64,000 nt of DNA from Anthracocystis setariae (taxonomy: Eukaryota; Basidiomycota; Ustilaginomycetes; Ustilaginales; Ustilaginaceae), in contig CAKMXJ010000001.1 of the NCBI GenBank assembly GCA_928724745.1, positions 124,001 to 188,000 on the forward strand, given 5' to 3'. Position 1 is the first letter of the stretch, and each line of letters starts with the position of its first letter. The translations under genes were made by a program, and so were the position numbers. The notes below the pieces were generated by a model. It was not told where the DNA came from. It made no database searches and saw only the letters and a list, made by a program, of their open reading frames with translations. This document shows, piece after piece, positions 41,896-49,901 of this stretch.

Positions 41896-43413
41896 ATGGC
41901 GCAACACGAGGCATCATGCGAAGCGGGCTCATCCAGGCCACCGGACGACCGCACTGGCGAATCTCGGCAACGCTCAAGATCCCCCGAAGACGATCAGCCT
42001 CAAGACACACAGCGAAAGCGGCCCAAACGCACCAACGACGACGACGACGCACAACCAGCCAACGACGATACGAGCCCATCAAATGCAGCCATCACTACGG
42101 GAGATGGTGAAAAAGCGGAGTTGGCTCGGCCTTACCGTGCGGCACGGCCATTGTGGCATCTGGATCGATCGAGTCAAATGCCGCTGATGACGGCAAGCTC
42201 GATCTACGCTTATGAGCGATTGAACCACATCCAGGGAGGCACCTACGGCGTGGTGTTCCGCGCACGAGACCGGTTTGCAATCAGGAAAGAACGCGAAATC
42301 AAGGCGATCAAGAAGCTGAAGCTCGACACGAATACGATGGATAAGGATGGGTTTCCGATTTCGTTTCTGCGCGAGATCCTGACGCTGCGATTTGTGTCGG
42401 GAGACAGACAGGTGGTGTATATGGACGAGGTGTGTGTGGGTCGGACGTTGGATCAGGTGTTTCTGGTGATGGACTTTATGGAGCATGATTTGAAGACGTT
42501 GATGCTGACGTTGCATAAGCAGAAGAGTGGATGGGCGATGAGCGAGATCAAGCAGATCATGCATCAGCTCACATCGGCGTTGGAGGCGTTGCATGGGGAT
42601 TGGATCGTTCATCGTGATCTTAAGAGTAGCAATGTGTTGATGGATAATCGGGGTAATGTGAAGCTTGCTGATTTCGGATTGGCGAGGAGGTTTGGTGATC
42701 CCGTTACTGCTTGGACCCCACCGACGCAACCACGCACAAAGTCGAACCCCGAGGGAGAATCGAACCAAGCAGAGGAAAAGGAAGGAATGACCGACCTCGT
42801 AGTAACTCTATGGTATCGAGCGCCAGAGCTGCTAATCATCAACAAGCTGCATAAGGATAAAGAAGCAAAGTCTCGCGGACTCTCGTCGTCACCCGTTGCG
42901 ATCTACGACGAAAAAATCGACATCTGGTCTCTCGCCTGCATCTTCGCCGAACTCCTCCTAACGCCAACAACCGGCAAAGGCCTCTTCCAAGCCAAAGACG
43001 AACACACCCAACTCGACCTGATCCAAAAAACCCTAGGCTCGCTCCAAACCGCCACCCACCAATCCCACATCCACAACCTCGAACAATCTCTCCAACCAAC
43101 CACAGCCACAAAAGCATCAATCGACCTGCTCGCCTCAATGCTCAACTACACGCCCGAAACTAGACCCCACGCTAAAACTCTACTCCAGCACGAATGGTTC
43201 ACCACCGAATCGCCCAAAATGGCTCACCGCGATACCATGCCCACCTTCCCCAGCTTGGCTGCTCAAGATCCACATCCACCCACACAACCACACCCTCCCA
43301 ACCCTCACCTCAACAAAGACGACAACAAATCCCCGTACCAGATGGAATTCGATTTCGACATCTTTAGCCATACACCATCACACCAGCGAGGAGAAAGAGA
43401 GCGACAGAGGTAA
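41896..43413 (+). CDS. Cyclin-dependent kinase, CDK10/CDK11 (PITSLRE) type
   Basis: 505 residues. An acidic/basic low-complexity N-terminus (KRPKRTNDDDD) precedes the kinase domain at about 105-450. Motifs: glycine loop HIQGGTYGVVFRARD, catalytic Lys139 in IKAIKKLKL, the PITSLRE-helix equivalent GFPISFLREI at 152-161, HRDLKSSN at 239-246, DFGLARRFGDP at 259-269 and WYRAPELL at 306-313. The GFPI-x-x-LREI helix and the glycine loop lacking its first Gly point to the CDK11/CDK10 branch, not Cdc28 or Kin28. These kinases bind L-type or related cyclins and act on transcription and splicing, probably in the nucleus. Between DFG and APE about 30 extra residues (PRTKSNPEGESNQAEEKEG) enlarge the activation loop, and another insertion lies after APELL. 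The C-terminus is Pro/His-rich. The stop codon overlaps a GTAAGC that could act as a splice donor. Confidence 0.88.
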   Translation: MAQHEASCEAGSSRPPDDRTGESRQRSRSPEDDQPQDTQRKRPKRTNDDDDAQPANDDTSPSNAAITTGDGEKAELARPYRAARPLWHLDRSSQMPLMTASSIYAYERLNHIQGGTYGVVFRARDRFAIRKEREIKAIKKLKLDTNTMDKDGFPISFLREILTLRFVSGDRQVVYMDEVCVGRTLDQVFLVMDFMEHDLKTLMLTLHKQKSGWAMSEIKQIMHQLTSALEALHGDWIVHRDLKSSNVLMDNRGNVKLADFGLARRFGDPVTAWTPPTQPRTKSNPEGESNQAEEKEGMTDLVVTLWYRAPELLIINKLHKDKEAKSRGLSSSPVAIYDEKIDIWSLACIFAELLLTPTTGKGLFQAKDEHTQLDLIQKTLGSLQTATHQSHIHNLEQSLQPTTATKASIDLLASMLNYTPETRPHAKTLLQHEWFTTESPKMAHRDTMPTFPSLAAQDPHPPTQPHPPNPHLNKDDNKSPYQMEFDFDIFSHTPSHQRGERERQR

Positions 43414-43443
43414 GCATCGCGGGCGTGGCTCGAAAATCCAATC

Positions 43444-45061
43444 TTACACATCCTCTGCAAACTGTTATACCCCCACCCCGCATATACAAATGGCAATTCG
43501 TTCAGCATCCATATCACACCTCCGAGTGGTAGGAAATTGAGGAAAAAAGGAAGGGGCAAGAGAAGAGACTTACCATGGGAACGTCGTAGAAGCAGGGGTG
43601 AGTGCCGAGCGTTTCGGGGCCCCAGTAGAGGAGGTAAGGGATGGGGAACCAGGCCGAGGTTTCTGATGGTGGTGGTGGTGGGGGCGGCGACATGGATAGG
43701 TGCGGATGCGGATGCGGGAAGAGCAGAGGTGGCGGAGGGAGCGAGAATGGGGTTGGATGGTGCGAGTCGTATTGGTCGTGATGCGGCGGACGTGATGCTG
43801 GACCAGGTGGGAAATGGTACAGGGGGACAGGGTACCATGGGGTAGGCATATCGGAAGCTTGAGAGTGGCCGGTCGTTGGCGAGCTGGGAGGGCGAGGTTG
43901 GTGCAGACTGTAGTGAGGCGGTTGGTGATGGCTAGGACTAGGAAGCGCATTGTGGTCGGGATGAATGCTGACTGGGGTGTTGGAGTCGGTGTGGTGGTAT
44001 GAAGTGGAAGGAGCGGCCAGATCGTGAGAATGAACAGGGGGAAGGGGAGCGAAATGGTCGCTGGGTGCATCTGGAGCTGCGTGCTTGGCTCCAACAGATG
44101 GCGAAAGGGAGAGCGAGCCGATGTTGGGAAGTGAGCATGCGGTCACGACTGGTGAAGGCGATGACAGAGGGGGATGGGGCAGCTGACGCTGACCCACCTC
44201 CATCGACTTTTTCTCAGGATGCTGTTCCTTGTCTAGCTGGGGTGACAAGGTAAGCTCCGAGATGCTGGATCCAGCCAGAGGCCCTTCTGGTTCTGCTATC
44301 TGACCTTCGAACGCTTGCCCTCCCACCCAGCCTCCTTGCTCAGAGGGCGAGTACTCAACTAAAATCCCCGATCCAGTCGCTACCTGATGGCCTCCATAGT
44401 AGTTTCGAGGCTGCTTCCAACCCCTTGGATTAGGGTAGTAGCCTCCTCTGCCACGCCTTCCTCTTGAAGTATCATGATTGGGCTGATATTCGTTAACACT
44501 GTTGTTGTTGTTGTTGTTGTTCGCGAAGCCGTAGCCCCCCCGACCGCGACCAATGTGAGGAGGTTGCGGCCTTCTCTGCCGCTGCTCTGCTGACCAGCCC
44601 CTTTCTTCTGATTCGTATCGCGGAAGCGGATGATCGACGTGGTCGTGGGTATCATTCGCATTTTGTCGGTATCCACCGCGGTTGCTGCTGTTGCGACGAT
44701 AGTACCCTCTGGATCGTCCTCTTCCTCCCCAGCTCCCACGTTGAGTTTGATAGTCGGGACGAAAATATTGATGATCGTGTCGTGCGGCTTGTTGCACCAC
44801 TTCAGGTGGTCTTGAGGGCAGCTGAAGGCGTGCTTCCGTGGTGATAGTGGTCTCGTGCTGTTCGTCGTCTTGGTTTGCGCCTGTCATTTTGGTGCCAGAG
44901 CTTTCGAGCGGAAATTTGCTGCGTGACCAACTGACTGGCTCTATATTCGAGAAAGGCGATTCGACGGCGAGTGGCAAAGCTGCAGTGGAAGCAGCACAGG
45001 CTACACCGAGATTCTGACCATCACACAACAGATGCATGTGGATGGAAGGGATGTTGCTCAA
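43444..45061 (-). CDS. RGG/Asn/Pro-rich low-complexity protein, predicted terminal mini-exon
   Basis: About 500 residues, not assigned to a family. Visible regions: Arg-Gly-Gly/Arg-Gly-Tyr boxes (RGSWGGRGRSRGYYRRN, GRGRGGYGF, SRGRRGRGGYYP) in the first half, a seven-Asn run, then a His/Pro/Ser-rich half with two Pro runs. RGG boxes suggest RNA binding or mRNP assembly, which is inference. Near the end AWFPIPYLLYWGPETLG looks constrained and aromatic. After CFYDVPM comes a consensus GTAAGT, so I predict an intron (43462-43573) and a last exon of 18 nt (43444-43461) coding FAEDV and a stop, instead of reading through to 43514. The start is uncertain: ATG at 45061, or at 44887 (MTGANQDDE), after which the composition becomes typical of the rest. 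Confidence 0.6.
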
Positions 45062-46083
45062 GCTTGTCGTGGCTTATATGTGAAGAGGTAGCTATATGAG
45101 GAGGAGGGTTTTCTCTTGGGAACCCTGTCAACGTCTCGGGGTGAAGTGCGGAGAAGACCAAGGGTCACGGACAGCCAATCAAAAAGAGAAGGACTGAGGT
45201 GGGTTGCCTGATGACTAGCGAAGCGATAGGTCCCATTCGAACACGCAAACCGTAGCAGCCGACGGTGGACGCATCGAGGCGGACGCGCCTAAGTTGTGTG
45301 CGTGCGTGTGTGTGTGTGAGGGAGAGAGGGAAAGAGAGAGAGAGACTAAGTGAGTGAGTGAGTGAGTGAGTGAGTGAGTGAGTGAGTGAGTGGATGGACT
45401 GGACTGGACGTGACAGAGTCAAGTCGCAAGTCACCGTTTCTTCTCGAGATGCAGCTTCGTTCCCACACTTTCGGCTGCTCAACAGCTGAGCCTCGAGAAA
45501 AGGTGGGAGCTCCTCCGTGCTTGCATAAGGTTCATCATCGAATTTCGCCGAGTACAGCACCAAGTACAGCAGTACAGTACATATTTGGGAATGGGCACAA
45601 GCGGAAGAAGTGGGCGCAATGACTGTGCGCTAGAGCGTCCGAAGCGGAACGGGCTCAGTTACAGCAAAGGAAATACAGTCAGCACAGTGCTGCGTTGCCA
45701 GAGCATCTTTGTCGTCACCGCCTCTGAATGCTGTAACGCGCGGCCGCGCCAACCAGCCTGCCCTCATTCTCACAAGCAGTCTGTCATTGTATATAGAACT
45801 GCTGCAAGGTAAAGTGTTATTGATATATGGTGGATTGGAAATGTGCAGAACCATGGGCGCAAAGATGAAAGACATGACAGCATGCAGAAGCGCTAGATTC
45901 GTCAACTGAAACGGTTTCTCGAGTTTGCGCTGCGAGCGGACAAGGCGATTAGAGTGCAACTCTACCGCTACTTGCGGACAGGAAGCTTGAACGACGCGTC
46001 GCGACTTGATGGACTTGCAGCCTCATCGAGGGCGGTAGATCTGAAAAGCCGATCACGAAATGAGAGTGTGTTGCACGCTGGCA
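45062..46083. other. Intergenic with TGAG tetranucleotide repeat
   Basis: About 1 kb between two minus-strand genes, with adjoining GT, GA and TGAG simple repeats (45306-45392) and a cluster of GTACAG motifs (45551-45581). No gene was recognised. Confidence 0.6.
45351..45392. repeat. (TGAG)n microsatellite
   Basis: Ten uninterrupted TGAG units, preceded by a GT run (about 45306-45319) and a GA run (about 45333-45345); a compound microsatellite. Confidence 0.92.
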
Positions 46084-48210
46084 TCATCGCCTTGATCCAC
46101 CGGTCACTCGGACGAAGATACGGAAGAGCGAGACGGTGAGCACGATGATATAGGCGAGCAGACTGACAAAAACAAGTCCAATCAGTGTTCCTTGCAGACG
46201 GCAGATGTACGCTTTGCGCGCCGGATCGTTCAGCGGGCTCGGTCTGTTTGACACCCTTGAACCCACGTACGGATTTTGAAAGTCGACGCAGACCAGCGTC
46301 GACGTAAAGTAGTTGTCGAATGTGAGCGACAGCTCCGACGACCAAAGGCAGATGAAGATCAACTCTACCACCGTGTACGAAAGCTTGCTCTGCACGGTCC
46401 ACAGCCCAATGGGACGGCCAAAGTATTCGACCCAGATTTGAAAGCCGACGTGGACCAAGGTGAGCGGTGCGTAAATAATAGCGACGAGCGGTGATGAGCC
46501 TACCGCGTCGGTGGCATCTTGATGACGGAGGATGTTGTAAATCTTGATCGCGACAGCAAGCGTGGCGGCAGTGAAGGCAATGTTGATAAGGCGGAAGAGG
46601 AGTGGAACGAAAGGATTGTTTACGAGGAAATGCTTCCAGGCTTCGAACCACGCGCTTCTGCGGCCGTCGATGGATTTGATCGTGCGGCCGGACTCGGTGC
46701 GAGGAAAGTAGCCAGCTGTGTTGACACCGCCGTGACCACGCTCTTCTGGCTTCCAAGGCGAGGCCCATCCTGGTGTAGCCGGCTGATGTACCGTGAAGAC
46801 ATCAGGATGCTCCATCCTGGCTTTGAACGACATGGTCGGATACTCGGGCTCCTGGTCCTTGCTTTGCTGCTTTTCGAGGTCGACATCGTCCGCCCTTGTT
46901 GTGCTTGTGCCACCTGGCGAAGGAGAGGTCTGGCGCTGTTGATCTGGTGTCATGGACGAAACGTCTCCATTGGCTGTACTTTTGGTTGGTCGATGAGTGC
47001 CTCGTTGCTGGTTGTTAAGCAGGCCACTTGCGCCCAGACCGGCAGCTACGCCGCTCCATGCTCCTGCGCCTAGGCCGTAACCATGGTGATGCTCGCTCCG
47101 ATCTCTTCCTCTTGCATCCTGCATCTCAATATCGCTCCTGTTGTCGCTATCGCTTCCATCGGAGCCTCTCGAATCCGAGCTCGAGCGCTGATGTTGTTGG
47201 CGAGGCGACTTGGTTTTCTTGACTTGGCCTCCTTTGCGGCGACCCTTGGCCTGCTGAGCTGGAGGAGTGGAAGTATCCTTCTGCAACACATCTGAGCGCA
47301 ATCTTTCGTGGTGGAAAGCCATACGAAGATGGTGCTCGTGCAAACGAGACCTGTACTTTTGCGGCAAAGTGAACGTCCACCATCGTTCTGGCGACATGCT
47401 TTGATCTTCTTGTGCTTCCAATTGTTGCGCTGGCTCAGAAGATATCGCACGATCGGAGGCGACGCCATCTTTGCCAACATTTTGACCTTTACGAGGCATT
47501 TCGGACCGTGGATTTGAGGAGGAACCATGTTCGTTGCGACCCTCGCTGCGTGCATCCGCAGCTGGCAAAGCCAAGGGTTCTAAGTCGTTCTGAGACTTTT
47601 GTGCGGTCTGAGCCTGCGGACTGGCTAAGGGAGAGTGAGGAGGACTCGGAGATTCGTCGCGCGCCCAGACCGGCACGGTGACGATGGTAGGATTGGCTCT
47701 GCTCCGTCTCGTAGCCGTTGCGCTTCGATGGCTTCCATTCACAGAACTTCCCGCAGCTGAATGACGGCTCGATACTCTTGTTCTACTATGGCTTTCGCGC
47801 AGCTGGCTGGGCCCAGCAGTCCTCGGAGCACTTGCATCTCTTCTTCTGCTGCCTGCAGAGGGCGAGCCTTGCAGGAATGTGGTACCGGGTGCAGGCGAAG
47901 AGGGGAGAGAAGCATTGTCGCCCCTCCTGAGGGCAGAGGGAGAAGCGAGCAGATTTTGCTCATCAAACTGGACAGAAGGTGCCATGATGCTGCTTGGTCG
48001 GCTGTGAGAATCAGCAGGTTTTCGAGCAGGGTTGGCATCGCCGTGCGACAAAGTGGGAGCTGCTTCTACTGGTGCTGGTGGTGCTGCTATCGATGATGTT
48101 GTGGTGCTTCCTTGTGCATGGTCGGAGCTTGCAGAGGGAATGTCCTGATTCAAAGCAGGAGCAAGATTGGCAGAGCGCTCCTGCGATGATGCGCTCTCTG
48201 CCGAAGACAT
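46084..48210 (-). CDS. Four-span membrane protein, possibly Srf1-like (phospholipase D regulator)
   Basis: 708 residues from the ATG at 48210. The frame continues 23 codons upstream without an ATG. Residues 1 to about 500 are Ser/Pro/Arg/Gln-rich and disordered, with one ordered-looking patch (PERWWTFTLPQKYRSRLHEHHLRMAF). The last 180 residues hold four hydrophobic segments at about 536-560, 572-592, 611-630 and 672-698, introduced by AWFEAWKHFLVNNPFVPLLFRL. A soluble N-terminus followed by a W-x3-W-x-x-F-L...FVPL-x-x-R motif and four helices recalls the fungal Srf1 family (regulators of the phospholipase D Spo14), but I judge this from memory of the pattern and not from an alignment. If correct, it would sit in the plasma or endomembrane system and influence phosphatidic acid production. 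That the gene is real is much surer than the family. Confidence 0.75.
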   Translation of the reverse strand: MSSAESASSQERSANLAPALNQDIPSASSDHAQGSTTTSSIAAPPAPVEAAPTLSHGDANPARKPADSHSRPSSIMAPSVQFDEQNLLASPSALRRGDNASLPSSPAPGTTFLQGSPSAGSRRRDASAPRTAGPSQLRESHSRTRVSSRHSAAGSSVNGSHRSATATRRSRANPTIVTVPVWARDESPSPPHSPLASPQAQTAQKSQNDLEPLALPAADARSEGRNEHGSSSNPRSEMPRKGQNVGKDGVASDRAISSEPAQQLEAQEDQSMSPERWWTFTLPQKYRSRLHEHHLRMAFHHERLRSDVLQKDTSTPPAQQAKGRRKGGQVKKTKSPRQQHQRSSSDSRGSDGSDSDNRSDIEMQDARGRDRSEHHHGYGLGAGAWSGVAAGLGASGLLNNQQRGTHRPTKSTANGDVSSMTPDQQRQTSPSPGGTSTTRADDVDLEKQQSKDQEPEYPTMSFKARMEHPDVFTVHQPATPGWASPWKPEERGHGGVNTAGYFPRTESGRTIKSIDGRRSAWFEAWKHFLVNNPFVPLLFRLINIAFTAATLAVAIKIYNILRHQDATDAVGSSPLVAIIYAPLTLVHVGFQIWVEYFGRPIGLWTVQSKLSYTVVELIFICLWSSELSLTFDNYFTSTLVCVDFQNPYVGSRVSNRPSPLNDPARKAYICRLQGTLIGLVFVSLLAYIIVLTVSLFRIFVRVTGGSRR

Positions 48211-49901
48211 GGTTGCTTTGTGGCCGATGGATTTGCGGGACACTGCCAGGCTGCTTCCTTTCGCCGCCGATAGCAACACTGTGAGCTACTCGGGACGAGG
48301 TTGAGTTTAACTCTATTTCCAGTGAGCGTGAGCGAGATGAGATGAGATGAGATGAGGGGAAAGAGTGGTGGGGCTATAGCGTCGTTACAGTGATCAGCCA
48401 AATGAGAGAACGAGGCAAAGTCGGGCGAGGTTGGCAGCTTGCAACGGTGGTGGCCGGTTTTGCTTGCAACTGAATGCCAGGAAAAGAGTTGTTGGAGGGT
48501 GGTTGGCAATGCTGATCGGAAGGGTGTCGTTGCTGATGATTATGATGATGGAAAGAGGCTAAGCAGAAGTGATGATGACGGAGGTGGCCGTCATGTATGT
48601 GGCAGCAGCGCACTGTGACTCTACGGCTGCCACTATACGTCGGCGCGCCTGCAGTCACGAGTCAGATTGTGGAATTAAATAAATAGCAGCGCAGCAATAT
48701 TAATAAATAAATAAAATAAATAATCGCTTGCATACAGTGCAGCACATCCAAAGCACCGCAGCCAAGGCGCCAAGACCTGTTCTTTTTTTGGTATCGCCCT
48801 CGCACCTGCCTTCCTTGGAACTGTATTCAAGACACCGCCAACTCTATGACAGTACAGTATGCTTTCTGCGCCAGATCTGCTCAGTAGGCAGATCAGCCTC
48901 GAGCAAGCATACACCACATTATTGTGTGTTCTTTGAGGTTAGGACAGGGCTCAACAACGTTGCTAAATTTGTATGCGAGCGTGGATTCGCGGGGCTGTTT
49001 TCCCCGCTTGGTCCTTTTGCTGCATTGCAGTAGTCTAGCTTGGTGGACAGGGGTGAGCTGCCTGCTGCCTGGATTGGTTGAATAGGAGAGGCCAGAGTCA
49101 GGAACGTGTTGGGTGTGTGTTGGTTGCCTTCCGTTGGCTTGTCTCTTTTGTTTTCTGCATTTGACGACGTAATGAATAATTCTACACAGAAAAATTCGGC
49201 TTTCGTTCGGCGTCATGGCAAAAATACACGCTCTGTTAGCTCTGCTGGCTTAGAATTTGCAACAGCATACGAGCATGCTCGAGGCTACAAGACATCTATG
49301 TGCTACACTATCGCTTACAGTATACTATATTGATATCCTTCAACGTCCAGCACACAGACGAGAGTTTGAAGGGGAGCAACTCGATATTTGCAAGAGTCAG
49401 GGTGAAAGTACATGTATACAGAGACCGGGCTACGTAATGAACCTTAGAGAAGAAATATATGTCTGAAACCATGGTTGTCGACGAACCAAGAAGGAAGATG
49501 AGGGAGCCTTGGCGAGTAATGTCAAGAACAAAGATGGACCGTCGCCTAGTCCAAAAGACGTGTCTGACGGAACGGGTGCCAAGGAAAGGATTAAGGGCTA
49601 TCGGAACCATGATGCAAGCGAGTCTGGCCGAAGTCTATGTCAGTAGAGAAGGCAGGGGGGAGATAGTAGGGAAACAGACATGCCAAAAAAAAAAAAAAAA
49701 TGTTCTTGCGAACGGGAAGGAAACGAACGTGGACAAGACGTTCGGTAGGGAGATTGCTGAACCGCGAAAGGGTGTTCGATGCAATCGCCTTTTGGTAGCC
49801 ACTTGAGAACAAATGAGCGCGGGAAACTGATGGTTCAGTGGCGTGATACTCGGTCAAGCTGCCTTCGGCTTACATACAACCGGCAAACAGCTTCGACGAG
49901 C
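48211..49901. other. Intergenic, CCCH gene 3' end to membrane-protein gene start
   Basis: About 1.7 kb. It has an AT-rich AAATAAATA block at 48673-48723, an A run at 49685-49700 and a GTACAGTA motif at about 48850-48860. No gene was recognised. The left end is the promoter of the four-span membrane protein. Confidence 0.6.
48673..48723. repeat. AT-rich AAATAAATA block
   Basis: About 50 bases composed almost entirely of A and T with ATAA/TAAATAAA repeats, in otherwise GC-rich DNA. Confidence 0.7.

Noticed and set aside
43409..43443. Splice donor GTAAGC overlapping the CDK stop codon, implying a further exon
   Set aside because: The kinase is complete, and a further exon would run into the convergent RGG gene. 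The TAA stop is the simpler reading.
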